This document shows positions 7,001 to 15,367 of a stretch of DNA of 36,271 nucleotides, piece after piece (the first letter of the stretch is position 1; every line of letters begins with the position of its first letter). The stretch is from SIAJ01 sp036266155. Lineage in GTDB: Bacteria; Planctomycetota; Planctomycetia; Gemmatales; Gemmataceae. The notes under the pieces are model-generated. The model did not search any database. It was not told where the DNA came from and saw only the letters and a program-made list of their open reading frames with translations. A program made the position numbers and the translations under genes. Location: contig DATANR010000130.1 of the NCBI GenBank assembly GCA_036266155.1, positions 1-36,271 of the forward strand. Direction: 5' to 3'.

Positions 7001-9067
7001 ATGTCTGCAATCCGTCCGAAACTGTCGCTGCCGCTCTGGACCGAGCGTTTCGCTGCCCCGCTGGCGCCGACGTCGGCCGCGGAGATGGCTGCACGCGGGT
7101 GGGACTACGTCGACGTGGTCTTCGTCACCGGAGACGCCTACGTCGATCATCCGAGCTTCGCCATGGCGATCCTGCATCGCGTGCTCGAGGCGGCCGGCTT
7201 CCGCGTTGCGATCCTGAGCCAGCCGGACTGGCGCTCAGTCGAGCCGTGGCGACAGTTCGGCAAGCCGCGTTTGTTCTTCGCCGTCAGCGCGGGGAACATG
7301 GACTCGCTGATCAATCACTACACCGCCAACAAGAAAGTTCGCAACGACGACGCTTATTCACCCGGCGGCCGCATCGGTCTGCGCCCGGATCGCGCGACGT
7401 TGCCTTATTGTCAGCGATGTCGTGAAGCGTATCCCGGCACGCCCGTGATCGCCGGCGGTGTTGAGGCGAGCCTGCGGCGATTGGCCCATTACGACTACTG
7501 GAGCGACACCGTTCGCCGATCGATTCTGATGGACAGCAAGGCCGATCTGGTTGTCTATGGCATGGGTGAGGCGGCGATTGTTGAGATTGCTCAACGATTG
7601 GCGGCGGGAAAGACGGTGAAGGACCTGCGCGATTTGCGCGGCGTGGCGTACGCGCTGGGGGCGACGGAATCCGCCGCTTGCGGCGTAGCGGGCGGGGGCG
7701 CTACGCCGCAAGCGGCGGTCGTTATCCCCTCCTTCGAATCGGCGCGCGACGACAAGGCCGCGTTCATCGAAGCCACGCGCCTCATCCACATCAACACGAA
7801 CCCATTCAACGCGGCCACACTAATCCAATACCACGATCGCCAGGCCGTGGTCGTGACCCCGCCCGCCTATCCGCTCGATGCTACTCAGATGGACGCGGTA
7901 TTCGACTTGCCGTACACACGTCGGCCACATCCGATGTACACCGAGCCGATCCCCGCCCACGAGATGATCAAGGACTCGGTCACGATCATGCGTGGCTGCT
8001 TCGGGGGCTGCACGTTCTGCTCGATCACGGCCCATCAAGGACGCATCATCCAATCGCGGTCGGAAGAGTCGATCGTCAACGAAGTGAAGAAGATGGCCGC
8101 CGACCCGGAGTTCAAGGGCGTCGTGAGCGACATCGGCGGTGCGACCGCGAACATGTACGGCATGCGCTGCACGCGACCCGAGGTCGAAGCCAAATGCAAA
8201 CGGCTGTCCTGCATCCACCCAACGATTTGCAAGTTGCTCGGGACCGATCATCAACCAACGATCGATTTGCTCAAAACGGTCCGCGAGCAAGAGGGCATTC
8301 GCAAGGTCTTCGTCGCCAGCGGCATTCGCATGGATTTGGCTCAATTGTCGCCGGACTATGTGACCGAACTGGCGGCATACCACGTCGGCGGGCGACTCAA
8401 GGTAGCCCCGGAGCACACGAGCGACACTGTCCTCGGGCTGATGAAGAAGCCGTCGATTGCCAACTTCGATGTGTTCGCCGAGCAGTACAAAGCGGCGTCG
8501 AAAGCGGCCGGGAAACCGAAGCAGTTCCTGGTTCCCTACTTCATCGCCGGCCATCCAGGCAGCGGTCTGGCCGAGATGATCGACCTGGCGATCTACCTGA
8601 AGCGCAATGGCTACCGACCGGACCAGGTGCAGGATTTCATCCCCGCCCCGTTCGACATCGCGACCTGCATGTGGTACACCGGTATCGACCCGATGACCGG
8701 AAAATCGGTTGGCGTTGCTCGGCACCTGCGTGACCGCAAACTGCAGCGAGCTTTGATGCAGTTCTTCAAGCCGGAGAATTGGTTCGAGGTCCGAGAGGCA
8801 TTAATCGAGGCCGGGCGCACCGACCTAATCGGTGCCGGATGCGACGCACTGATCCAATCGAATCCACCGAAGGAGGCGCTGGAGGCGCGGCGCAAGAAGG
8901 CGAACCAAGCGGCAAGGGGCGACCACTACCACACCGTGGCGAACCCGGCGAAGGGGGAGCCCGCTGGCGAGCGCGGCTTGCCCAACAAGGGCTACCGTCC
9001 CGGCCGGAAGACGGCACACCGTCAGGACGAGAAGCGCATGCGAAAAGGCGGTTCAACTCCGCAATAG
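7001..9067 (+). CDS. ygiQ: YgiQ family radical SAM protein
   Basis: A 688-residue protein of the YgiQ (UPF0313) radical-SAM family, which has no established reaction. The N-terminal domain carries the family blocks DYVDVVFVTGDAYVDHPSF and SAGNMDSLINHYTANKK. The iron-sulfur site is at about residues 333-340, RGCFGGCTFC (Cys-x3-Cys-x2-Cys), followed by SITAHQGRIIQSRS. Later blocks SDIGGATANMYGMRC and LKVAPEHTSDTVLGLM also fit. Length is normal for the family, and the C-terminus is basic and low in complexity, as often seen. Odd point: codons about 224-240 are made of a perfect 20-base-pair palindrome that adds an Ala/Gly-rich segment (AACGVAGGGATPQAA) without breaking the frame. No good ribosome site precedes the ATG. 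Confidence 0.93.
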   Translation: MSAIRPKLSLPLWTERFAAPLAPTSAAEMAARGWDYVDVVFVTGDAYVDHPSFAMAILHRVLEAAGFRVAILSQPDWRSVEPWRQFGKPRLFFAVSAGNMDSLINHYTANKKVRNDDAYSPGGRIGLRPDRATLPYCQRCREAYPGTPVIAGGVEASLRRLAHYDYWSDTVRRSILMDSKADLVVYGMGEAAIVEIAQRLAAGKTVKDLRDLRGVAYALGATESAACGVAGGGATPQAAVVIPSFESARDDKAAFIEATRLIHINTNPFNAATLIQYHDRQAVVVTPPAYPLDATQMDAVFDLPYTRRPHPMYTEPIPAHEMIKDSVTIMRGCFGGCTFCSITAHQGRIIQSRSEESIVNEVKKMAADPEFKGVVSDIGGATANMYGMRCTRPEVEAKCKRLSCIHPTICKLLGTDHQPTIDLLKTVREQEGIRKVFVASGIRMDLAQLSPDYVTELAAYHVGGRLKVAPEHTSDTVLGLMKKPSIANFDVFAEQYKAASKAAGKPKQFLVPYFIAGHPGSGLAEMIDLAIYLKRNGYRPDQVQDFIPAPFDIATCMWYTGIDPMTGKSVGVARHLRDRKLQRALMQFFKPENWFEVREALIEAGRTDLIGAGCDALIQSNPPKEALEARRKKANQAARGDHYHTVANPAKGEPAGERGLPNKGYRPGRKTAHRQDEKRMRKGGSTPQ
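7671..7718. repeat. Palindromic element inside the ygiQ reading frame
   Basis: Arms 7671-7690 and 7699-7718 are perfect 20-base inverted repeats (CCGCCGCTTGCGGCGTAGCG and its complement) around an 8-base spacer, GGCGGGGG. The total of 48 bases is a multiple of three and the insertion stays in frame. Confidence 0.9.
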
Positions 9068-9189
9068 CGATCGCCCTGCGAGTCCCCTCATCTTTTTGAC
9101 TTCATCGCTCGACAATCTATCTTTGATCAGCTTTCTTTGACTTCATCGTTCGGCAACGTAATTCGTCGCACAATCTGGAGCGATTTCCC

Positions 9190-9936
9190 ATGGCATCCTC
9201 GATGCTGCGAATCGGCGTGTGCTCGATCGTCGCCTCTTGTGCAAGCACCGCCCTCCGCGCCGACGATGCGGACGCGGTCAAGCAGATCAGGAAGTTGGGC
9301 GGCACGGTGGCCAATCTCTCCACGGGGACGATGGTCGTTTTCGACGGGAAGAAATTCACCGATAGCCACATCAAACTTCTCGCCGAGATCAAGAACCTCA
9401 AGACGGTGCGCTGCAATGACGCCGCCGTGACGGACGCGGGACTCAAGGAGTTGGGTCGTTTCAGGCAGCTCACCGATGTGCGCTTCTTCAACGCCAAGAT
9501 CACCGACGATGGGCTCAAGGAGCTGCGCGGACTGGAGAATCTGGAGTTATTGTGGTGCGACTCCACGAACGTCACCGGACCCGGCCTCAGGGAGTTGAAA
9601 GACCTCAAGAAGCTGCAGGATTTGAATCTCTGGGGGCCGAAGATCACCGACACGACGCTCAAGTATGTCGTGGAACTGCCCAATGTGCGATTTCTCACCT
9701 TGACCAAATCCGCAGTCACCGACGACGGGATGAAACAACTGCGAGCCCTGAAGAAACTTCAGCGTCTTAGCCTCGACGGCACCGGCATCACCGACAAGGG
9801 AATCGAACATTTTCAGAACACTGCGGATTTCGAGAAATTGGATCTGCTCACCGTGTCGAATACCAAGGTCACGAAAACGGGCGCGGATGCATTGACGAAA
9901 GCCCGTGGGACAAAGTACATTTCCGTCATGAGGTGA
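9190..9936 (+). CDS. Secreted leucine-rich-repeat protein
   Basis: A 248-residue protein with a signal peptide ending near ALRADD. The body is a run of about seven leucine-rich repeats of 23-25 residues of the type ITDDGLKELRGLENLELL, with x-T-D-x-G-L-K-x-L recurring (VTDAGLKEL, ITDDGLKEL, VTGPGLREL, ITDTTLKYV, VTDDGMKQL, ITDKGIEHF). Such proteins are abundant in planctomycetes, where they are thought to be extracytoplasmic binding scaffolds; no partner is known. Before the gene, the phrase TTTGACTTCATCG occurs in two near-identical copies (about 9095-9110 and 9137-9152), possibly a small duplication. Confidence 0.85.
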   Translation: MASSMLRIGVCSIVASCASTALRADDADAVKQIRKLGGTVANLSTGTMVVFDGKKFTDSHIKLLAEIKNLKTVRCNDAAVTDAGLKELGRFRQLTDVRFFNAKITDDGLKELRGLENLELLWCDSTNVTGPGLRELKDLKKLQDLNLWGPKITDTTLKYVVELPNVRFLTLTKSAVTDDGMKQLRALKKLQRLSLDGTGITDKGIEHFQNTADFEKLDLLTVSNTKVTKTGADALTKARGTKYISVMR

Positions 9937-10259
9937 CGCAATTAACCACCGAAGCGCCCGTCTCCAGTGGTCGTCTCGTCAAATGAGCGAGCTGCGGCTG
10001 GAGTGGTACGACCGACTCAACGCCTTCGCCACTTGGCTGGCCGGACCACTTTGCTGACCCACTTCGACCCAAGGGGGATTCAGAATAGGTCGCTCCTCGT
10101 GAGGGACAGTTAAATGCAGATTGAACAACCGTTCGACATTGCAACCTTGTTGCGCTACAGAGGCATCGACCCGTTCATTAACAAGTTCGGCGACAGTTGC
10201 GAAGGCCTCATCCCGGCCAAACCACCGAAGGATCGTCGCACTAATGTGCAACGCATTGC
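9937..10259. other. Intergenic stretch with only short ORFs
   Basis: Two short plus-strand frames are present: ATG at 9983, 24 codons (MSELRLEWYDRLNAF), and ATG at 10114, 57 codons (MQIEQPFDIATLL). The second ends just inside the start of the globin gene. Neither has a ribosome site or a family I recognise. They may be gene remnants or chance frames. Confidence 0.35.
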
Positions 10260-11588
10260 ATGGCCAAGCCCCCGCCAGTTGGCGTGAACCTTCGTGCCGA
10301 TGCCGACGTGTCGCTCTACGACCGCATCGGCGACGATAGGGTTGAGCGTTTGGTGGCTGCATTCTACGCGCGCGTCGATCGTGATCCGGTCATCCGCCGG
10401 TTCTACGGCAAGACGCTCACCTGCGCGATCCATGCCTTGACTGACTTCATGACAACCTGGTTGGGCGGCCCCTCCGTTTACAACGTTCGCGGCGCCCGGC
10501 TGCGTCGCCGGCATCGGCCGTTCGCCATCGATGCGCGAGCACGCGATGCGTGGCTTGCCAACATGAGGGCGGCGGTCCGCGATGTTGGAATCCCGACCGC
10601 GGAGGCGGACATATTGCTGGCGCATTTTGAATTCGGTGCCAAGGCGCTCGTCAACACCGGCAAGTCGTCAGGCCCGGTGAGGATCAACCGAAGCGACGCG
10701 CGGCTCGCCGAACAATGGGACCGAATGACCGAGGCCGAAGCCCTTTTCGACGCAATCGCGAATGGCGATCTTGAACTCGTGCAATCGACGCTGCCGCTGC
10801 GCCTGGTTCCGCACGCGGAACTCATGTGCTACGCTCTTCAGCCCGACGATCGCCGGTCCGGTCGTCAGCCCAAGCAGGCGAAACCGCTGGAAATGATCGA
10901 GTGTCTGCTCGCGCACCGCGATCTCGATTGCGAATTCGACGCGGGCGACAACCTGGGTCGCTTTCGCCATCTGCAAGCCGCGATGCAAGCGTACGCCCTC
11001 GGCTGTCGGTTAATCGAATCGACTTCGCCCATGCATGCCGACTTCAGATCGGCGACACGCGACCGATTCATCGCGGAAATCGAGCGTGACCATTCGTGCG
11101 TGCAATTGCTTGGTTCACGCGGTCAAACCTTGCTTCACGATGCCGCTCGGGTTGGTGAAGCGGAGCTGGCGGCCGCGCTCATTCACGCCGGAGCCAATCC
11201 GGACGCTAAGGAATGGGAAGGACACCCGCCGCTCTACCGGGCCCTGAACGGAGAAGTGGCTCGTGTGCTCCTTGAGGCCGGCGCGACGGTCGATGTTGCC
11301 AGCGGTCCCACACGTGGGACGCCATTGCACCAAGCCGCCCGCCACGGCCATGCTTCGGTCGCTCAAGCTTTGCTCGACCACGGAGCTGCCATTGACGCCC
11401 GCGACTCCAAAGGCGAGACCCCCTTGCGCCGGGCCGTCAATTGCCGGAGGCTCGACGTCGTCCGGCTGCTCATCCAACACGGCGCCGATCCGCACGCCGC
11501 CGACCGTCGCGGCAAAACACCGCTCGACGCGGCTCGCACCGACGAGATGAAGCGGGCGTTGGTCCGGCTTCGTGATCCAATAACCTGA
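10260..11588 (+). CDS. Truncated haemoglobin fused to ankyrin repeats
   Basis: A 442-residue two-domain protein. Residues about 15-130 are a group II truncated haemoglobin. The B10 Tyr is in AAFYARV (Y36), the family phrase TTWLGGPSVY is at 65-74, the proximal haem His is H85 in LRRRHRPF, and the G8 Trp is in RDAWL (W98). After a linker, residues about 160-440 contain ankyrin repeats, four or five of them clear (QTLLHDAARVGEAELAAALI, TPLHQAARHGHASVAQALL, TPLRRAVNCRRLDVVRLLI, KTPLDAAR). Group II globins usually stand alone and bind O2, NO or sulfide. Ankyrin repeats usually bind proteins, so a haem-based sensor or targeted detoxifier is possible, but this is inference. The start is uncertain: ATG at 10260 lacks a ribosome site, and a GTG at 10284 is in frame. 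Confidence 0.85.
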   Translation: MAKPPPVGVNLRADADVSLYDRIGDDRVERLVAAFYARVDRDPVIRRFYGKTLTCAIHALTDFMTTWLGGPSVYNVRGARLRRRHRPFAIDARARDAWLANMRAAVRDVGIPTAEADILLAHFEFGAKALVNTGKSSGPVRINRSDARLAEQWDRMTEAEALFDAIANGDLELVQSTLPLRLVPHAELMCYALQPDDRRSGRQPKQAKPLEMIECLLAHRDLDCEFDAGDNLGRFRHLQAAMQAYALGCRLIESTSPMHADFRSATRDRFIAEIERDHSCVQLLGSRGQTLLHDAARVGEAELAAALIHAGANPDAKEWEGHPPLYRALNGEVARVLLEAGATVDVASGPTRGTPLHQAARHGHASVAQALLDHGAAIDARDSKGETPLRRAVNCRRLDVVRLLIQHGADPHAADRRGKTPLDAARTDEMKRALVRLRDPIT

Positions 11589-11612
11589 GCAACGGCGTCA
11601 GGAGAACGAATC

Positions 11613-12776
11613 GTGTTACTTTCCATCAGCCAAGCCCTGCTCATTCTCCTCGGTTCGTCCGGCGACAACGGCGGCGCCACGCAGCGTGACGACCAAATTG
11701 CCGCGCATATCAATCAGCTCGGCGACGGGAACTTTCGCCAGCGCGAGACGGCAGCCAAAGCCCTCGTGCAGATTGGCGAAGACGCGTTGCCCGAACTGCG
11801 TAAGGCGATGAGGAGCACGGATGCGGAAGTCTCCCGGCGGGCCGCCGACCTGGTTCAAGTCATCAGCAAGCAGGTTTTCGTCGAGGTCCGCAAGTTCACT
11901 GGGCACGGAGATGGCGTCATCACGGTGGCGGTTTCGCCCGACGGCCAGCGTGCGCTCTCCGGCGCCTGGGGCGACCGAAGCGATCCAAGGCTCCGACTCT
12001 GGGACCTGGCGACGGCGAAGGAGATCCGCAATTTCGCTGGGCATGCCGAGGGAATCACCGGTGTCGCGTTCTCCGCGGACGGGAAGCGCGCCTTATCCGC
12101 GGGGCTCGACACGACCGTTCGGCTCTGGGACCTGGAATCCGGCAAGGAGTTGCTATGCTTTCGCGGCCACAAGGCGGAGACGTTTGCCGTGGAGTTCGCG
12201 CCGGATGGCAAGAGTGCCGTGTCCAGCGCGCACGAAGCGCCGATTCACATTTGGGACCTGGAAAACGGCAAGATTCTCCGAACTCTGGAAGGCCACACGG
12301 GGGCGGTTCGGTCGCTGACCTTTTCTGCCGACGGCAAGCTGCTGGTCACCTCAGGACATGACGGAGTCGTCTGCGTGTGGGACTTTACGTCGGGTAAGAT
12401 CCTGCACAAAATCGAAGTCTTCAAGACGCCGGTCGCTATCTTCGTGGCGATCTCGCCGGACGGCAGCCGACTCGCGACGGGCGGCTACGACAACGTCATC
12501 AAACTGTGGGACACCAAGACCGGCAAAGAACTGCGCCAGCTCGACGGCCATGCCGAAGCGATCCACGCCGTTTCCTTCACGACCGACGGCCGCAAGGTAC
12601 TCTCGGCCAGCCTCGACAAGACCGTGCGCGTGTGGGACGCGGAATCGGGATCGGAGCTCCATCGTTACACCGGCCACACCGCCCCGGCCCTGGGCCTCGC
12701 CTGCACTCCCGACGGCAAACATGTTCTGTCCGCCAGCTACGACAAGACCGTGCGCATGTGGCGGTTGCCCAAATAA
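11613..12776 (+). CDS. WD40 beta-propeller protein
   Basis: A 387-residue protein with a GTG start supported by AGGAG at 11600-11604. A hydrophobic N-terminus (LLSISQALLILLGSS) suggests export. Residues about 30-85 form a HEAT-like helical segment (FRQRETAAKALVQIGEDALPELRKAM) common in front of planctomycete WD40 domains. Seven WD40 repeats follow, each with a GH near the start and WD at the end (for example GHAEGITGVAFSADGKRALS then VRLWDL), enough for one closed seven-blade propeller. Family members are protein-binding scaffolds; the partner is unknown. The gene begins 24 bases after the globin-ankyrin gene and may share its transcript. A palindromic repeat follows the stop. Confidence 0.9.
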   Translation: MLLSISQALLILLGSSGDNGGATQRDDQIAAHINQLGDGNFRQRETAAKALVQIGEDALPELRKAMRSTDAEVSRRAADLVQVISKQVFVEVRKFTGHGDGVITVAVSPDGQRALSGAWGDRSDPRLRLWDLATAKEIRNFAGHAEGITGVAFSADGKRALSAGLDTTVRLWDLESGKELLCFRGHKAETFAVEFAPDGKSAVSSAHEAPIHIWDLENGKILRTLEGHTGAVRSLTFSADGKLLVTSGHDGVVCVWDFTSGKILHKIEVFKTPVAIFVAISPDGSRLATGGYDNVIKLWDTKTGKELRQLDGHAEAIHAVSFTTDGRKVLSASLDKTVRVWDAESGSELHRYTGHTAPALGLACTPDGKHVLSASYDKTVRMWRLPK

Positions 12777-12779
12777 GTT

Positions 12780-12856
12780 GTAGGGTGGGTCAAGGCTTTG
12801 CGCCGACCCACCGTTGCGTTCATGGTGGGTCGGCGCAAAGCCTTGACCCACCCTAC
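12780..12856. repeat. Paired REP-like palindrome, copy 2
   Basis: Arms 12780-12812 and 12824-12856 are perfect 33-base inverted repeats with an 11-base spacer. The outer sequences GTAGGGTGGGTCAAG and CGCCGACCCACC match the repeat at 5298-5389, but the middle is GCTTTG instead of the longer CGGCGCTTCGCC. It lies between two convergent genes and could end transcription from both sides. Confidence 0.9.
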
Positions 12857-12872
12857 ACAACAGCCGAAAGTG

Positions 12873-13301
12873 TTACTTCTTGACCCGCTTGAGCACGACG
12901 TAATGCGCCTCGCTGCCTTCTTTCGATTCGAACTCAGTCGGCCGTTCTTTCAATGCGAAGCAGTGCTTCCACGTGTCTCCGTCCACTTCGTAAATGCCTT
13001 TGACAACCATGTCGGACCCTTCGATCGTGTAGTCCGCCGCCTTCGGCTTCTTGGCGGGATCCAGCTTGACCGTCCCCTTGAGAAAGCTGGTCCCGTCCTT
13101 GAACGCTTCCCACTTGCCGGACGCGTCGATTACGACGGTCATGCCCTTCAGTTCTTCCGCCGTCATCTTCTTGCCGTTGTCAACGTGCGACACTTCCTCC
13201 CAGGTGCCGACCAACTTCTTCAGGTCTTTCTCCGCATCGTCGCCGACCCCGACGCCGGCCACCGTCAGCAGAACGGCCAAGGATAGCAACAGCTTCTTCA
13301 T
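12873..13301 (-). CDS. TIGR03067 domain secreted protein
   Basis: A 142-residue protein with a clear signal peptide (KKLLLSLAVLLTVAGVGVG) and a GGAG ribosome site just before the ATG. The mature part starts with DLKKLVGTWEEVSHVDNGKK and contains LKGMTVVIDASGKW and a later IYEVDGDTWKHCFA. This is the lipocalin-like TIGR03067 pattern, a planctomycete-rich family of small secreted proteins with unknown ligand. The length is typical of a single domain. It is convergent with the WD40 gene. Confidence 0.88.
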   Translation of the reverse strand: MKKLLLSLAVLLTVAGVGVGDDAEKDLKKLVGTWEEVSHVDNGKKMTAEELKGMTVVIDASGKWEAFKDGTSFLKGTVKLDPAKKPKAADYTIEGSDMVVKGIYEVDGDTWKHCFALKERPTEFESKEGSEAHYVVLKRVKK

Positions 13302-13407
13302 GGGACTTCTCCGGAAAGGGTGATGTCGGTCGTTATATCGCGGGAGGCGAGATGATCGGCCATCAAGGAAAGGTTGCGGCGGATTGCTACCGTTGGTTGC
13401 ATGCTGC

Positions 13408-14655
13408 TCACCCTTCCTTGAACGCCACCGGCGGCTCGTAGATCGATCGATGCGTGATATTGCGGCCCGGATAGCGCACCGAGAAGTGCGCCACCTTCTC
13501 CAGGTAATGGAGGATGTCTTCGCGCGTCCGCGGATACTGCAGGAAGCGGATCGAGCACGTCACGAAGTAAGTGCCCTGGCCGAGATGCAGCGCGGGAATC
13601 GAATATTCGACAGCGCCGCGGCCGTCGACCGGCTTGCCGGCATTGATGAAGCCGTGATCCGCTCCGTCGATGCCAACGACCGCGTGGTTCAGGTCGCCGT
13701 CGATGCGGACGGACGCGAACACTTTCTCGTGGTCCGCTTTCCCTTCCCACTCGATGCGCATGCGGAACGCTTCACCATGTTCGAAGAGCGCCTTCTCGTT
13801 GCCGGCCGCATCGAGCAATTTGACGGCCGTGATGCGGACGTCCTTGCCGCCGACGTTGTAGGCGCCGGTCTCGATCGTGTTCGCCAGCGCCTTCTCGTTC
13901 GCCTCAATGTTGCGTCGTTCCGATTCGGACCAGACGCTTTGCGTATAGGCGGCTGCGACGTTTTGGGCCTTGCCCTCGTGAATGAGTCGACCGGCGTCGA
14001 TCCAGAGGGCGCGTGTGCAGAGTTCTTGAATGAGCTGCATCGAGTGCGAGACGAAAAAGACGGTCGCGCCGGAGCTGCAAATCTCGCGAACGCGCTGCAT
14101 GCACTTGCTGACGAAGTAGGCGTCGCCGGCCGCCAACGCTTCGTCGAGGATCAAGATTTCCGGATCGACGCTGATGGCTGTCGAGAAAGTGAGCTTGGCT
14201 TTCATACCCGACGAGTAGGTGCGAAACGGCCGATCGATCACATCGGCGAGCTCGCTGAAGGCCACGATCGAGTCATATTTCTTGTCGACCTCGGCCTTGG
14301 ACATGCCGAGGCACATGCCGCCCATGTAGATGTTTTCACGGCCGGTGTAGTCGTCGTGAAAGCCGGTGCCGAGTTCGAGAATGGCGGAGATGCGGCCGTG
14401 CACCTCGACATCGCCGGCCGTCTTGTCGAGCGTGCCCGCAAGGATCTTGAGCAGCGTGCTTTTGCCGGCGCCATTGCGGCCGACGACGCCAACGACTTCG
14501 CCGCGGCCGACTTCGAAGGAGACGTCTTGAAGGGCCCAGAACTCGGTGTGCCGGCGGCGGCGCGTGGCCATCTCAATGAGCATGTCCCGCGGCCGGGTGT
14601 ACAGGCGGTAACACTTCGACAGCCCGCGGACTCGAATGGCAACGTCCGGGCTCAC
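13408..14655 (-). CDS. ABC polysaccharide exporter ATP-binding protein
   Basis: A 415-residue ATPase of the Wzt/TagH type. I chose the GTG at 14655 because AGGAG (complement of 14662-14666) lies 6 bases before it and homology starts at once (VAIRVRGLSKCYRLY); the longer frame upstream is low in complexity. The Walker A is VGRNGAGKSTLL, the ABC signature is TYSSGMKAKL, the Walker B is ILILDEALAAGD, and the switch His is in FFVSHSM. The C-terminal 150 residues are a Wzt-like carbohydrate-binding beta domain (VRITAVKLLDAAGN and on), which in Wzt recognises the finished glycan. The cognate ABC-2 permease (Wzm/TagG) is not adjacent. It probably exports an O-antigen-like or capsular glycan. Confidence 0.9.
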   Translation of the reverse strand: MSPDVAIRVRGLSKCYRLYTRPRDMLIEMATRRRRHTEFWALQDVSFEVGRGEVVGVVGRNGAGKSTLLKILAGTLDKTAGDVEVHGRISAILELGTGFHDDYTGRENIYMGGMCLGMSKAEVDKKYDSIVAFSELADVIDRPFRTYSSGMKAKLTFSTAISVDPEILILDEALAAGDAYFVSKCMQRVREICSSGATVFFVSHSMQLIQELCTRALWIDAGRLIHEGKAQNVAAAYTQSVWSESERRNIEANEKALANTIETGAYNVGGKDVRITAVKLLDAAGNEKALFEHGEAFRMRIEWEGKADHEKVFASVRIDGDLNHAVVGIDGADHGFINAGKPVDGRGAVEYSIPALHLGQGTYFVTCSIRFLQYPRTREDILHYLEKVAHFSVRYPGRNITHRSIYEPPVAFKEG

Positions 14656-14763
14656 ACAACGCTCCTGGGGACCACCGTCTGTTTTCGACGCGGCAATCGT
14701 TTGGCCTCTAGGGAAATTAAGCAAGGAATGGGGGGCGTTGGCAATGTGGGAAGTGCGAGCTAA

Positions 14764-14825
14764 CGTGGCATAAGATTCCGATCTTGTGCTGGGAACGCCG
14801 CACAACATCGGAATGTTATGCCACG
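14764..14825. repeat. Imperfect inverted repeat downstream of vapC
   Basis: Arms 14764-14782 (CGTGGCATAAGATTCCGAT) and 14807-14825 pair with one mismatch. Inside, TTGTGC near 14784 and GCACAA near 14800 can extend the stem. It lies between the toxin gene and the exporter ATPase gene, both on the minus strand, upstream of the latter. It is a different family from the other palindromes in the window. Confidence 0.7.
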
Positions 14826-14922
14826 AAGACCGGATAGGCGAGCAAACGCCCGGCGCACCAGCCCGGACTCGACGCGGAAAGAAGCGACGTTTGGCATGGA
14901 GTCGAGTTCGCGATCGCTGTTC

Positions 14923-15367
14923 TTACGCCTTGACATTCGACCACAAATCCGCAGGAAGAAATCGCGACAAGTGTGCCGGATTGCCCGTCGCGACGATAAA
15001 CTGGAACATTGAGTGAATTTGCTTGCGCGGCGAGAACGACGTCTCCGTCCAACGCATGACCGGCAGCGGTCGGCAGGCCGGCATTGCGGGCTTGGGCCCA
15101 TAGGTTGGCGGCCAAACGCATTCCGCGTGTTGTGATTGGCAAATATTCGAGTTGGGTGCAGAGTTGATCGAGATTCGCAAGCGCTCGTTGGCTGTTTCTT
15201 CGGATCAGCTCACGGCGGACTTCATAGTCGGCGATTTCCGGGACGATCACTCGTCGGCCGGCTGCCACGAGCGTTCCCAACCATTGTCGACATGCGGCGA
15301 CGTGTGGCGGATTCCGCGGGTGCGATAAGAGCCCGAGAGGCGTCGAGTCGAGGACGACTGCACTCAT
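14923..15367 (-). pseudogene. vapC: PIN-domain toxin (VapC type), frameshifted
   Basis: The first frame gives MSAVVLDSTPLGLLSHP with the first acidic residue of the PIN site, then VPEIADYEVRREL and ALDGDVVLAAQANSLNVPV. At that point the frame turns into unrelated sequence, while the next frame reads IVATGNPAHLSRFLPADLW, the normal PIN C-terminus, and stops at 14923. Removing one T from the GTTTATCG tract (AAA at 14998-15000 on the plus strand) restores one protein of about 148 residues, the usual VapC length. VapC toxins are Mg-dependent endoribonucleases neutralised by the upstream antitoxin. Left uncorrected, the gene would make a 183-residue protein with a nonsense tail that still has several of the acidic residues. 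It may be a pseudogene or a sequencing error. It overlaps the antitoxin gene by 4 bases. Confidence 0.8.

Noticed and set aside
13384..14763. Long plus-strand frame of 459 codons opposite the ABC exporter gene
   Set aside because: It mirrors the ATPase gene, which has all its motifs and a ribosome site; the plus frame has no recognisable domain.
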